DNA of 64,000 bases from Anaerotruncus sp. MC2020 (GTDB lineage Bacteria > Bacillota > Clostridia > Oscillospirales > Ruminococcaceae), in contig KL370842.1 of assembly GCA_000701945.1 (NCBI GenBank), forward strand, positions 76,457-140,456, in the 5' to 3' direction. Made by a program: the position numbers and the translations under genes. Of this stretch, positions 17,244 through 28,500 are shown in pieces. The notes beneath the pieces are model-generated. The model worked only from the letters and a program-made list of their open reading frames with translations, ran no database searches and was not told where the DNA came from. Each line of letters starts with the position of its first letter. The stretch's first letter is position 1.

Positions 17244-17291
17244 GGTATCAAGTGGAACTATACCCTTTTGCCGCTTTAAGGAGGTGGGCTG

Positions 17292-17441
17292 ATGAACAAA
17301 TTTAATACTATCTTGCAGCCCGCCGCAGGCAAAGACGACGAGCGCAAAAAGCGCAGGTCATCGCTGATAAAGCTCCTGATAATGCTCGTTTTTTCGCTTG
17401 TTATATGGATATTTGCAACTATTGACTCACACACCTTTTAG
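17292..17441 (+). pseudogene. SipW-type surface gene cut inside its signal peptide (left half)
   Basis: 49 codons with a strong RBS (AAGGAGGTGGGCTG). The product has a charged start, a membrane segment (LLIMLVFSLVIWIFATI) and then five element-derived residues before TAG. Intact relatives continue after FATI with SWFS.N.SVSG.GMGV (35.6-36.7 kb). The missing half appears to be at 49.95 kb, where ISWFSSNSSVSGSGMGV resumes beside the other edge of the island. The promoter and start are intact, so a truncated signal-anchor peptide may still be made. Confidence 0.75.
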
Positions 17442-17646
17442 ATGACCGCATAAAAACCCCCGATTTTCAGCCGTATGGGCTTTATTTTTTTGCCCTTTTG
17501 CGGAAGAGTTATCAGAAAATTAACAACTTGTGGAATAGCACCACAAGTTGTTTCGTTTTATCTCTCGGATTTGTTCTCCCAGACGCTCAGAAACGCTTGA
17601 ATTTGCTGCTCCGTCATCTATTTGGTATTCACATACCCTGAAAACG
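17439..17646 (+). repeat. Element-end unit, copy 1
   Basis: About 208 bp from GACTCACACACCTTTTAGATGAC to CCGTCATCTATTTGG plus a few bases. AGATGAC near the left and GTCATCT near the right are inverted. Inside, a perfect 12-bp-arm hairpin (AACAACTTGTGG with CCACAAGTTGTT) acts like a terminator. It directly follows the cut SipW-type codons. Confidence 0.75.
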
Positions 17647-17679
17647 GCCTGCGCCTTAAATCACATTCTGGACGCTGTT

Positions 17680-18191
17680 TCATTTCTCAACCTCGACCGT
17701 CATATCGAAGCCGCCTTTGAACGTGAGCTCCACCTCAGTTTTTGAAATGACCTTTACGCACTCGACTACCTTTCTGACTGCCGTTTCATTGTACTTCACA
17801 ATGCTGTCATCGTAATTTTTCAGTTCATCGGATATAGTCTTGAGCATAAGCCGCAGGTCGGTTTTCGTTTGAGCTTTGATCTTTAGCTGTTCTATCTGGT
17901 CGCGCAGGTATTTTTCTTCGTCGTTCAGGGCCTTGAATTTGTCATCTGAGTGCCTGAAATGCCCTCGTCGGCGAATATGCCCGCCATAGTCCATTCGGGC
18001 TTTGAGTTGATGTAGTCTGTGTAGTAGGCTATCTGTACCTGATAGCTGTTCTGCTGTTCGTCCTGATCCGTGCTGACGCGGCAGTAGGCGGCAACTCTCG
18101 TCTGGTGGAGCTTGGCTTTCTTGGTTTCCTGTTGTGTCAGCGCAGGTATCATTATGACATTCGACGCTGTTTCAAATGTTTTGGCACACAT
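17680..18191 (-). pseudogene. Serine recombinase with internal deletion
   Basis: Two frames on one strand. The start at 18191 gives the N-terminal catalytic part ([19 protein letters not shown], with the nucleophilic serine in RVST, and [10 protein letters not shown]). A second frame at 17680-17990 gives the C-terminal coiled-coil and tail ([33 protein letters not shown]). The roughly 300 residues normally between them (rest of catalytic domain, recombinase domain, zinc ribbon) are gone and the frames do not join. It is probably a dead integrase of an earlier element. Confidence 0.8.
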
Positions 18192-18192
18192 T

Positions 18193-18340
18193 TCATATAC
18201 CTCCGTATGTAATAGTTTTTCCGTTTTTGAATTCAATAGCTGTATGTTTTTCGTCTATAAGAATGACCTTTTTGACGATGTCCTTTATGAGAAGGCTGTC
18301 AATATCAAAGATCGGCTCGCAGGTGCTAAGCCTGTCCTTT
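18193..18340 (-). pseudogene. C-terminal remnant of a second serine recombinase
   Basis: The minus-strand frame reads CEPIFDIDSLLIKDIVKKVI then [17 protein letters not shown] and stops just before the start codon of the recombinase fragment at 18191. This matches the final strand-rich tail of large serine recombinases. It suggests two recombinase genes once stood in tandem. No start or catalytic part is left. Confidence 0.55.
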
Positions 18341-18481
18341 ATTTACCGCGCCAGAGTTACTACCAGTAGATGCAAGCCCATAGTTCTGATTGATGCTGTC
18401 AATGAGTATCTCGTCATTTGGTGCGGAATAAAAAAGATGAGCGTAGAAGTTCGCGTCGAAACCTTCCACCTCATCGAAGTT

Positions 18482-19060
18482 CACCACATATCTGGCAAGT
18501 GAAAACGCCCATGAGCCTCTCACCGACCTTTTCAACGGATGGGAATATGGAGTAAACTCTATCGGCGAAACGCTTTCGATCTCCAAGGTAAGCCATTATA
18601 CCACGGTTTTCTTCATCATCACACTGATAAGCCTCGATTGCATCGCTGATCTCACTTTGGTACTCAAGGATCTCAAAGTCTGAGAGCTCCTCAGTATCTT
18701 CGAAGAACTCTTCTTCCTCATCCTCATCAAATGAAGGCAGAATCTCACGCTGAACTTTAAGGGGACAGTAGAACTTCAGCTCTGTGAGTTTCTTTGCTTC
18801 AACATGAATATCCGGCTGAAAGTCAACCCCAATGTCTGTATTCTTTGCCATTATGATGTCATCTCGCTGAGAGAGCTGCTGTACGATAGCATTTTTGACA
18901 AGACTCTCGACCTCATCCATGTCTATCATATCCGCCGATGTGAAGTCCGCTTTATCGGTATGAGCAAGCTCGGCGATCTTGTCGACCGTCCCCTTAATCA
19001 TATCATGCAGATCAAAGGACTCGACAGATGATGAGAAATCCGATGCACTCTCTGTCATGA
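18482..19060 (-). pseudogene. Truncated copy of the 43.5-kb ICE protein
   Basis: The frame is about 95 percent identical at DNA level to the middle of the 43.5-44.6 kb gene, in the same orientation (shared segments such as TSADMIDMDEVESLVKNAIV and IMAYLGDRKRFAD). It lacks the N-terminal 130 residues and the C-terminal 60; the ends run into unrelated sequence. At 18360-18500 it is fused to another unrecognised fragment (EGFDANFYAHLFYSAPNDEI). It records a deletion or rearrangement inside a related element. Confidence 0.75.
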
Positions 19061-19224
19061 AGTCCGAGGCTGGCAAAGGAAATGTCCTTGCAATCCATGA
19101 CATGGGTAAATACTCAGCCGATGAAGAAACGGCACAGAAATACTACGCTGAAGCACTTGCAGGTTTTATTCAAGTTGAGCCGCAAGCCCGTAAAATGCGT
19201 CCTTACTTTCAGTATCGTATATGA
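19060..19224 (+). pseudogene. C-terminal fragment of a relaxase-like Sel1-repeat protein
   Basis: The frame reads KSEAGKGNVLAIHDMGKYS then AEALAGFIQVEPQARKMRPY, matching the Sel1-like tail of MobP-type relaxases of Firmicutes elements. The catalytic N-terminus is absent. Its TGA overlaps the ATG of the SLOG gene by four bases, suggesting the two genes were originally coupled. Confidence 0.5.
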
Positions 19225-19697
19225 GCCTGAATACATATACCGTCAGCTTTTTCGGTCATAGAGAAATCCCAAATATGCTTGCCTTAGAGGATAGGTTGTT
19301 GCATATAATACGAGATGTTATCATCGGTCATGAATATGTTGAATTCCTTGTGGGGAGAAATGGCGATTTTGATCAGCTTGCAGCATCAACTATTCGACAG
19401 GCTATAAGAAAATATGGTTGTGGGAATGCCTCGACGATTCTTGTCCTGCCGTATTCAAAAGCCGAATATAGAGATAATCAGCGAGAATACCATGAATACT
19501 ATGATGAAGTTGAAATATGTACGGCTTCTTCCCAAGCTCATCCAAAGGCAGCTATACAAGTAAGAAACAAAGCTATGGTTGACAGATCTGACCTTGTATT
19601 ATGCTACATTCAGCACAAAAACGGTGGTGCTTACAAAACGATAAAATATGCAGAGGAACAAGGGAAAACAATATTGAATCTCGCAGCAGAATACTGA
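19221..19697 (+). CDS. SLOG-family Rossmann-like protein
   Basis: 158 residues, apparently intact. Motifs: SFFGHREI at the start, FLVGRNGDFDQLA near 45-57, and RNKAMVDRSDLVLCYI then GGAYKTIKYAEEQGK near the end. These match the SLOG superfamily, whose members bind nucleotides or related ligands and often occur in mobile elements and defence loci. No effector domain is attached. It follows the relaxase fragment with a four-base overlap and is closed by a terminator. Ligand and role unknown. Confidence 0.8.
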   Translation: MSLNTYTVSFFGHREIPNMLALEDRLLHIIRDVIIGHEYVEFLVGRNGDFDQLAASTIRQAIRKYGCGNASTILVLPYSKAEYRDNQREYHEYYDEVEICTASSQAHPKAAIQVRNKAMVDRSDLVLCYIQHKNGGAYKTIKYAEEQGKTILNLAAEY

Positions 19698-19704
19698 ATA
19701 CTAT

Positions 19705-19734
19705 AAAAAGTGGGCAATGCAATGCCCACTTTTT
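19705..19734 (+). terminator. Terminator of the SLOG gene
   Basis: AAAAAGTGGGCA with TGCCCACTTTTT, a 12-bp stem followed by CTTTAT. Confidence 0.85.
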
Positions 19735-19845
19735 CTTTATTTGGCAATTGTGAGGGGGTTCAAATGTAATCAGATTGATAAAACAAAAATTATAACAATT
19801 TCCGCCGTCAAAATTTATTATTAGTTATAGAATAGGTTGATTATA

Positions 19846-20237
19846 CAATCTGTATTTGACAAATAGCGCTATTATGCACAATTATGGTTGAAGCTATTAT
19901 CAGATCGAGCAAACATTACAAATAGTAAATGGTATAATTAGCTATAATGTGCATTGAAAACGGTATATAAAAATGATATAATATAGTAGAGTAACTATGC
20001 AGTAACAGGGATATTATGCCCTTTTGCAAATACACGGCATGGGAGGTGAACATAGTGAGTGCAAAGGCTTATGAAGCACTATCTAAGTCAAATGAATTAA
20101 CGCCTGTTAGCGAGACTGCACAAAGTCCGGAACAGCGTAATGATGATGAAAAAGAGCGAAAGAAACGAATACGAGGTACCTTGATTAAGTTCGGCTCGCT
20201 CGCTGTGTTCGCATTCATAGTATGGGTTTTCGCTACA
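19846..20237 (+). repeat. Inverted repeat A (promoter and 5' part of a SipW-type gene)
   Basis: About 390 bp that reappear in inverted orientation at about 36491-36885. The last 200 bp differ at only a few positions; identity ends exactly at codons GCTACAAT. It contains promoter, RBS, start and signal-anchor codons. Confidence 0.8.
19954..19982 (+). promoter_or_regulatory. Promoter in inverted repeat A
   Basis: TTGAAA (19954-19959), 17 bp, TATAAT (19977-19982). An identical promoter drives the intact copy at 36.7 kb. Confidence 0.8.
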
Positions 20238-20258
20238 ATTGACTCACACACCTTTTAG
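20055..20258 (+). pseudogene. Second SipW-type gene cut at the same codon
   Basis: GTG start at 20055, eight bases after GGGAGGTG; the frame from 20016 begins too early. The 67-residue product is nearly identical to the first 61 residues of the intact 35.6-36.7 kb protein up to VWVFATI, then ends in the element residues DSHTF. The cut falls at the same alanine-threonine-isoleucine codons as in the 17.3-kb gene. Its downstream half is not directly visible. Promoter and RBS are intact. Confidence 0.75.
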
Positions 20259-20455
20259 ATGACCGCATAAAAATCCCCGATTTTCAGCCGCATGGGCTTT
20301 ATTTTTTTGCCCTTTTTGGAAGAGTTATCAGAAAATTAACAACTTGTGGAATAGCACCACAAGTTGTTCCGTTTCATCTCTCGGTTTTGTGTTCCCAGAC
20401 GATCAGAATCGCCCGAATTTGCCACTCCGTCATCTATTTGGTATTCACATATATA
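20242..20455 (+). repeat. Element-end unit, copy 2
   Basis: About 90 percent identical to copy 1 (17439-17646), with the same left end GACTCACACACC, the internal AACAACTTGTGG hairpin and the right end CCGTCATCTATTTGGTATTCACATA, after which the two copies diverge. Confidence 0.75.
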
Positions 20456-20463
20456 TTCAATTG

Positions 20464-20676
20464 TTATGCTCTTGAATGCTCAGGGTCTACGACCTCAATT
20501 ACATTTACATGACGTGTTTTCTGATATTTTACCATTGCAACGCCGCATCTGCAACATCGCTTTTTGGCTTTTCCGCTTGAATCGTTATATGCGATTATAA
20601 GCTCTGAACAATTCGGACAATACCACTTCTGTGGCTTTACGTTGTATCCATCAACCTTGCAATTACTTCCATACAT
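20464..20676 (-). CDS. Small zinc-ribbon protein
   Basis: 70 residues, RBS AAGGAAAGGG. Two cysteine pairs, CPNC and CCRC, are spaced like a four-cysteine zinc ribbon, with basic residues near the C-terminus (KYQKTRHVN). It resembles small Com-like or DksA-like phage and element proteins, but the match is weak. It sits downstream of lexA in the same direction. Confidence 0.6.
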   Translation of the reverse strand: MYGSNCKVDGYNVKPQKWYCPNCSELIIAYNDSSGKAKKRCCRCGVAMVKYQKTRHVNVIEVVDPEHSRA

Positions 20677-20719
20677 CTAATATCCCTTTCCTTATCATAA
20701 TATCTGCACTTGAAAGAGT

Positions 20720-21334
20720 TCAGACGATGTCCTTGAGCACTTTTAACGCAACTCCCTGTATCTGAAGCTCGTCGGGAGCTACTATGATATCTTCCATTTC
20801 AGAGTTCTCGGGATGAAGCCTTATCATTCCTGTTTTCTGATCGGGATAATACCTTTTGAGTGTAGTATCGTTGTTTTCTACAAGTGCAACTATGATCTGC
20901 CCGCTGTCAGCATAGTTCTGCATACGGACAATTACAAGGTCTCCTTCTTCGATACCGATGTCTATCATTGAATCGCCAAATGTCCTTAAAAGGTAGTAGC
21001 TGCCATTTCCAAACCATGAAACAGGCAATCGGACATATTCTTCAATATTCTGCTCTGCCAGTGTTGGCGTACCGCAGGCTATTGAGCCGACTATCGGAAC
21101 TTCAACGGTATCGTTGTTCTTTTTTCTCTGCTTGTGAGTTATAATATGGCGTGTACCGTCGTAATTGAGCATACCGTTTTCTTTCATGTATGACAAATAT
21201 CTCGATACAGCTGCAGTCGACATACCCGTACCCTTTGATACTTCCCTCTGGGAAGGTGAGCGATCATAGGTCTCTATGTAATTGTCGATAAACTCTTCAA
21301 GCAATGTAAAGTATTCCGGATTCTTTGTGCGCAT
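20720..21334 (-). CDS. LexA-like self-cleaving repressor
   Basis: 204 residues. The N-terminal winged helix (SPSQREVSKGTGMSTAAVSRY) binds DNA. The S24 domain has a Cys87-Gly88 cleavage site (SIACGTP) instead of the usual Ala-Gly, catalytic Ser122 (GDSM) and Lys160 (TTLKRYY). It should lose DNA binding on RecA-dependent self-cleavage, so it is a plausible SOS switch for this element. A TGTAA...TTACA inverted pair lies just upstream (about 21355-21377) as a possible site. It lies between the zinc-ribbon gene and the WYL regulator. Confidence 0.9.
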   Translation of the reverse strand: MRTKNPEYFTLLEEFIDNYIETYDRSPSQREVSKGTGMSTAAVSRYLSYMKENGMLNYDGTRHIITHKQRKKNNDTVEVPIVGSIACGTPTLAEQNIEEYVRLPVSWFGNGSYYLLRTFGDSMIDIGIEEGDLVIVRMQNYADSGQIIVALVENNDTTLKRYYPDQKTGMIRLHPENSEMEDIIVAPDELQIQGVALKVLKDIV

Positions 21335-21409
21335 AAGATCATCCTCGTTTCTAAATGTAACGTTTGCTACACTTACAAGTATATTATATCAGGTCATTCA
21401 GAAGATGTC

Positions 21410-21458
21410 AATAGCCGCTTTACCAAGTGCGCCATTTGGCGACAGCAAAGCGGCTATT
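21410..21458 (-). terminator. Terminator of the WYL regulator gene
   Basis: AATAGCCGCTTT with AAAGCGGCTATT, a 12-bp outer stem enclosing a smaller GCGCC/GGCG hairpin. Confidence 0.65.
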
Positions 21459-21507
21459 CTCAGATATTTGGTTATATGCACAAAGCTGAAGTCCATTTTT
21501 CTACGTT

Positions 21508-22482
21508 TCATATATCCTTCAGCCATTCCTTATACTCAGCGATCACAGAATCCGGAGCAGTGAGCTTCATCTGTCCCTTGAAAGTTATGAGCCAACTCCA
21601 GAAAGTAGGGGATATCTGCACTTCTACGGCTACGAAGTACTCATCTCCGCATTTGCCAATATTCGTCTTTTCTCCGAATTTATCGTAGATACTGCCTATG
21701 AGCTTCTTTTCAAACTGAAGTGTCACAAGTTCAGTACGTCCACCGTACATTCTGAAAACCTGTTCGGTGTACTTTGATACCGTCCGTATCTTTTCTGCGG
21801 CTGCTTTACAGATACATTTATCGAGGTGTTGAACTGAGTCCATTCTGTCTACACGGTAGTTGCGTACTTCATTGTCGGTAGTTGGATCATAAGCCATAAG
21901 GTAATAGTTATCGTTATTGAATACAAGGGCGATAGGCTCTACCTCATATATGGCTTTTTCCTTCCTGTAGGTCTTATTCAAGTTTTCATCAAGGTCAAAA
22001 TACAGAAATGAAACCATTTTCTTTTCTCTGATTGCATTTTCAAGAACATTGACGTTATAATAGATCTGCTCGTTGTTATGCTTTCTTGTATTGAAATGCA
22101 CGATATTTCCGGTCAGTATCTCTGCCTGATGGCTTCCGCCGAGAGCTGCTATTTTGGAGATTAGGTCGGCTGATTTCTTCTCTGTTATGAAGCTTGCTGC
22201 CTGAACAGCATCAATGAGTATCTTTAGCTCGGGAAGGCTGAAGCTGCGATCCTCTATATAGTAGGCGTTCTGCTTTCCGAGCTTCGTTTGCATTACCTCA
22301 TATCCTTGTTCATTAAGAACGGTTATGTCTTTGGCTACTGTACGCCTATCGGTTTGAATTCCGAGTGCGACGAGTTTACTGCACAACTCGTTTGTGCCTA
22401 TTGGGTGTTCCATATCGGTATTCTGTTGTAATATTTCGAGGAGTTTGACTACTCGTAGTTTCCTTGTTGTGGTTTCTGACAT
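21508..22482 (-). CDS. WYL-domain transcriptional regulator
   Basis: 324 residues. Residues 8-65 form a DeoR-like winged helix (LLEILQQNTD, TDRRTVAKDITVLNEQGYEV). Residues about 140-215 are the WYL domain (MVSFLYFDLDENLNK, YEVEPIALVFNNDNYYLMAYDP), followed by a WCX-type end. WYL proteins sense nucleic acids or other ligands and often control defence or mobile-element genes. It lies immediately downstream of the surface operon and faces the same way, with a hairpin between, so it may regulate that operon; this is inference from position. Confidence 0.88.
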   Translation of the reverse strand: MSETTTRKLRVVKLLEILQQNTDMEHPIGTNELCSKLVALGIQTDRRTVAKDITVLNEQGYEVMQTKLGKQNAYYIEDRSFSLPELKILIDAVQAASFITEKKSADLISKIAALGGSHQAEILTGNIVHFNTRKHNNEQIYYNVNVLENAIREKKMVSFLYFDLDENLNKTYRKEKAIYEVEPIALVFNNDNYYLMAYDPTTDNEVRNYRVDRMDSVQHLDKCICKAAAEKIRTVSKYTEQVFRMYGGRTELVTLQFEKKLIGSIYDKFGEKTNIGKCGDEYFVAVEVQISPTFWSWLITFKGQMKLTAPDSVIAEYKEWLKDI

Positions 22483-22510
22483 AATTACCTCCTTTGCTTA
22501 TCTAAGAGGA

Positions 22511-22535
22511 GAGCCGAGAGATTAACTCTCGGCTC
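22511..22535 (-). terminator. Hairpin at the end of the adhesin operon
   Basis: GAGCCGAGAG with CTCTCGGCTC, loop ATTAA. The T-tract on the minus strand is short (CTCCTCTT). A similar hairpin stands at 37064-37083. Confidence 0.6.
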
Positions 22536-22553
22536 TTTGATGTAGATGAATTA

Positions 22554-25500
22554 TTATGAGATTACCTCACTATACAGTTTAGCGTTCGTGTAAATGATGT
22601 GATCTGACTTATCTGAATTGTTTAATGGAGTTTCAGATGAACTGTTTGTATTAAGCAAGCCTACAGTAACTAGAACTTTGTAGTTTGAGTACTCCATATT
22701 GTAAGTAGGACTGGTATTGTCATTTGGATCGGTATGAGTACCATTCTTGCCCTCAAAACCATTGTTATTTCCACTCAGTACCTTAAAATTGATCGGTATT
22801 GTAAAGATGTTTTCCGAAGATTCTAATAATGCCTTGGGAACTATGTAAACTATGACATTTGGATCTGTGCTATCAGTGGTTACTGTAATGTCGTTAGCCT
22901 CATTTATTTCCTCGGTATTAGGATCGTCATTTACTTGTCGAATTACATTACCGTCTTTATCAAGGATTTTGAAATCGCTCAGATATGTTGGAATATCAAG
23001 CGATGTAACATAAGCACTCTTTTTCGAGAGCTTTACGCTAATTTTAACATAATTCGCATCTGAAATCAAACTGTACTCATGTGCATCATATAATCCAGCT
23101 GACTTGATTTGGACATATTGATCCCCACCTTCGTCAAGTTCATATCCATCAACACCTAATTGACCAAAATTTCCATTGCCATCTCCGTCAAACGCAGAGT
23201 TTGCTATTACATTATATGAGAATGTTGCAGATGTATCGTTCTCAATATAATAGAGGAGTGGAGTGCCCTTACCATCGGTATTGTTACTTGCTCGGCTCGC
23301 AGCACCGCCGTTTATTGTTGATGAGATGTTAGAGTAGCCGATCATTTTTGTACCTACATCGGTTGAAGACTCAGTAGATTTAGGGAACTGTTCAGGCAGC
23401 GAACCTGCTGCATATGTCAGTTTTACAGTTTCCTTTATTTCAACAGTATAGTCGGGAGTCTCTCCTTCAGGTTGAGCTCTTTGGGCTCCTGCAATAAGGT
23501 AGGATTTGATATTACATTCATTTGGTAATTCGATATATCCTTTGTGCTTCTTATATGAAAGTTGATAGTTTGTTGGAGCACTGCCGCCAATAGCGTAGTC
23601 ATAATACTCAATATTGATCGGATCAACGAGTATACCTCTTTCATTTCCGTCTGAGCCGTTTAAGCGGTTAAGTGAGACCATAAATGTTTGGTATATCTTA
23701 ACATTATCGTTACGAATGTTGTACAGGATTCCGCCATCGATAGCCTCTTGTGTGAATCCGATATCAGTTTTTAGATCAGCTTCAAGGTAATTGTTGGACG
23801 AGTCCATTTTTCTGATCCTGTTTTGTTCTGTTATTGTTACGTTATTTGTGTAAAGATTACCTAAGAACAAGTGCGGAGCTTCGGCATTACCGCCAATTCT
23901 TGCGGACGGATGAACAGAATCGCCGAATGTTTCATTTGCGGCACTACTGATCTCGTAATGATAGATATTCGTGTCTGACTTATTCTCTTTCGTGAAAATA
24001 CTTAGATAGTAGTTTTCCTGAACATATCCGCTGTTCTTCTGATAATCCTTCAGAGTTACAGAAACAGTATAGTAAGTGGTATTTTCATTATCTGTAGAAT
24101 TCTTATAGCGTAGTGGCAGATCAGCCGGTTCTCCGTCTACGGTTTTTCCGTTTCTTACAACGCATACCAGATTCTCGTCGTTAATGCCGCATTCTACAAG
24201 ATTTCCACTACCGGCTGTAGCGGTAATATTCATCAGATCGTTCAGCTTGACTAAATCGAAGCCCGTAAAATCACTCAGCCTGAGTTCATACTTGTTGGCA
24301 CTGTCAGGATTAGTCAGGATACCGCCTTGACCAGATTTGAATCCGCTTGTGTAATACTTATCCTTGTTGTTGTTCGGATCTACCAGAACGACGATAGCGT
24401 CAGCAGGGAAATTGTTTCCGTCTGACTTAACGGTCAATATCTTATCATAGTTTCGATAAACAGATTCGCCGTTGTTGATAGCGTCAGCCCATTCGCCGGC
24501 TGTTTGCCTGTAGGTATAGGAGACCTTCATCGTTATCGGGTTTCCTAAGTTTTCTATCAGATTCTGTACGCTTGAAGGATAAGCATCGAGAGTGTACGAT
24601 GTTGTAGAAGCAGCACGGATATTAATGAGATAATGCAGCATTTTCGTTACTACAACAGGTACATAGACATGATAAGCTATTTTTTTGTTAGCAGTCGTAT
24701 CTGATGGATCATAAAACTGAACGTCGATGAGCGATATCTGCCATTTGTCGTTATCAATATCTGAAGTTGTGATATAGAAGCCATTGCTGTTTCGTTTCAG
24801 AGCAGCCTCTCCGTCTTGTAATTCAAACTTCCCGGTCGTAGATCTATAAAGCCACTTTGAAATGTCAACATTGTAGACTGAAGCTGCGCCACCGTTATAG
24901 AAATCGTAGGACGTGTTTGTCAGGAGCTTCAGATAGTTGTTCACGATATCATTCGCCGTATCTATATCGTTGATAACGAGCACAGGGAAGTCCTCGCCAT
25001 TATAGCTTGACGGATCAGCTGTTGAAGCACTCTTGATAGTCGTCATATTGTTTACAAGACGAGTTTCAAGAGTAGCAAGCTCCGCGGCTGTCAGACCTGT
25101 AGCCTGATACTTTTTGTTTGCACTACCTTTCATCATGACGTATGCAGCTGAGCCGTAATAATTCGCACCGCTCACGCCGTCGCCTGTCAGCCATTGCAGA
25201 GCTGTATCGCCGCTCTTGGTGATGTCAAAGCGCGGGTTGGTGGTGACGTAGGGTTTGGTGTTATCCGGTGTCTCAAAAATGTTTTCTTTTACGGTTTGAG
25301 TGATAACAAATAACTCTACCCTCTCAACTGTAGGATCAGTAGTATACTCAGTATCAAAGTATTGTCCTATATATGCCGAACACACTGAATTATATGTAAT
25401 TAACTCCGCATTGCTACCAGCTGCATATGCATTTGCGTTATCCGTGCCATGGATATCTGTCCCATCGAAATATAGATTCAAACTATTCGGATTGCTGCTG

Positions 25501-28500
25501 CTATTATAAGTCCATTTTCTAAAAGGCTTATTATCATTTCTTCCTCCCTGATACCTATACCTGTATCCAGCTTCATTGCTGATGATTTTCGATTGATCTC
25601 CAAGACTTTGATCATATTCTCCACTATTCACTGATAGTATTTCAGAATCAGCATGAAGAACTGTAATATAACCATTTATGTTATTAATATTATTAGCTCC
25701 CTTGTTTCTTAGTGCAACGATAGTATATTTTATTTTTGTTGTTTTTGAGCCAATACCTACCACGCCCACGTTTTTGCCGCTCACCTGCATATTAGCAAAC
25801 TCAGCATTCTCATCTGAACTTGCCGTGCCATTGTAATCAGCAAAGACAACATATCCGCCAGAGCCGTACATATTTGTAGTATAGCTTCCGACTGTAGCGG
25901 CAACACCGATAGTTCCCTGCCGCGAGAAGCCAGCAAGCTTTATGGGTTTATCAGCATTCTTTCCTGCAATATATCCCCAAGAAGTTACAGCACCCGTGCC
26001 TGAATTGCGGGCAAACGTCAGATTCTCGACAAGGATATTATAGCCGAGCATAGTGCCGTTTACCATATTGCCGACCATACCGCCGCCGTTGGAGTTAGCT
26101 TTGATGTTAACTCCGCTGACAGTGATGTTTTTGCAGATAAGATTTTGATTCTGAGACATTTGACCAACAAGACCACCGCAGTTTCCTGTTGAATTTGTGC
26201 TTGAAATGGTGTAGTTATTGATTTCGCTGTCAATGATTTCGATTGGAGCTTTTTTTTCGTACTTGCCAACAAATCCACCGCTACCGTCGCTGCTTGTGGA
26301 CGCGATAACGCAGCCCTTGTCTGTTGTCACCTTGCAATTCGTGATCTTTACAGGTTGAGCTTCTATGCAATATCCAATCAGTCCTCCTGTTCTTTTTCCC
26401 ATGATGTCAATGTTTTCAACAGTAACGTGATCCATCGTCATAGCACTTCCTCTGGGAGCACTTCCGAAAACGCCGCCAGCATCGTTGGATGCGCCTGAAG
26501 AATAGTATCCGACATAGCCTTTATGATCTGCGTCATTTGTAGCAGCTTTGATTCTTACATCACTAACACTAATGCCAGTAGCGTTCTTTGCATCGTTAAG
26601 TCCAAACAACGCACCGCTTGAGCCGCTTGCTTTAGAGCTGACACTGATTATTCCGAAATCATTGCCTTTAAAGTCAGCCTTGATTATTGAATTCATATTT
26701 CTGATATGTCCAATCATACCGCCGACTCTAATTCCGCCGACAACCTCAAGATCATCAGCGCTGCAACTATCGAATGTATATGTCTTTGCCGCATTAGAGC
26801 AGCCAACCATACCGCCAACGCTGTTCATTCCGTGAACATACAGATTTTTTAGACTTATGTTCTCTACGAACATATCTCCGCCGCCGCCGTCACCGGCTTT
26901 GTTAAGTACTGGTACAGTATCTACGCCCGGCGCGCCTATAAAGCCGCCGACAGAGCATCTGTTGTTTTCAGCAGCGTATGAAACTACTGCGCCGCTTGTA
27001 TCAACGATCTCAAAATTAACACTGCCGTTCAATTTCAGGTCTTTCAGCTTGTGAGCAGTGTTATCACCATACTCTGAACGAAGGGCGTTGAAAAATCCAT
27101 ATCCTGTTTTCATATATGTATCTGTATTATATAGAACGGCATCGCCGTCAGCTGAAATAGAACCTTCGGCACCGCCATAAGGCATTCTGTAGTTTTCATT
27201 ACTTTCATCATAGAAACGAAGGTTCATATTAAGCGAAACATTTACATTGTTTCCAGTCAGGCTGTACAGATACATTGCATTATACAGCCGCAAATTGTCA
27301 ATTGTTCTACCTCTGAACCACACATGTGCTCCATTGTCAAGAAGCAGACAGCCCAATCCTCTGAAACCGTCAGGAACGTAGTATGTAGTGTCTGTTGTGC
27401 TATCGAACACCATATTTAGATACAGCTCATCGTTTCCACCTTCATACGCTGCCAGATTGAATGCAGGATATTCAGTTGACGACTTCTGAGGAGTATAGGT
27501 CTTGATAAGATACGGAACCATCAAGGTGCTGTTGGTCGTATCATTCATCAGGTCATCCGCCGCGATAAGATAGTCGTTATTTGCCTTCTGAGTGTCCGAC
27601 TCAGGGCTGCTGATAAGCGAGGTCGGTTTGCTTGACGGAAGGTCATCGCTGCCAACATAGTGATAATCAGAAAGATGCGTTGCCATATAATCTGTATATG
27701 GCTTCAGCAAATTGTGCGTATCATCATATTGACAATTAGAAGAAGTACCAAGACCCGATTCCGTTATCAGCGAGATAATAAACAGTGACTGTGCATTTTT
27801 CGCTGTAACAGTTGCTCCCTCTGCACCGCTTGTATTGTTGTTTGAATCCTTCATGGTAAAATTATTCGCCGTGTCATTCTTATTGATATCCGCGATCGAA
27901 TAATTCTTTGTGCCATTGCGCATAGTCACGCCGACTTTATCTGTCGGATCATCAGTAACATCGTAGGAGACTGTGTTGTTTGCAGTCGAAACGTGCCAAT
28001 ATTCTACTGAATCGTCAGGGTATTTTCTCGAACCGTCTTCAAACGGCTTATACGAAGTGCTTTCAGTAATGGCATAGCCGTTGAGAACTCTGCCGACTAT
28101 CGGGTTAATGTAGAGCCACTTCGTATTGTCTGATGCTGTTGGGTCAGACGAAGTATTGCCCACACCGCCTGTAAAACCCGTAAGGTTTGCAGAAGAAATA
28201 CCATTCTGATCGTTAGCGTTTATTGATGAATAGCCGTCCATTTCACGGAAGATAAGTCCACCGTTTACGACTACGCCTACATATCCGCCGATAGGAACGA
28301 GATGTGTATAACTACCGCTGGTATTTTCTATAACAGTGCCGTCAAATTTAACTTTGACTTTATCAATGATATTGTCACCGCCGAAAATCTGACCGATAAC
28401 AGCGCCATAGAAGTCGCATCTTTCATCTGGCTGTTCTCCTGTAGTTACTCCTGTTCCTATAGTTCCATTTATATCAAATGGGGCACTATTATTCTGTTTT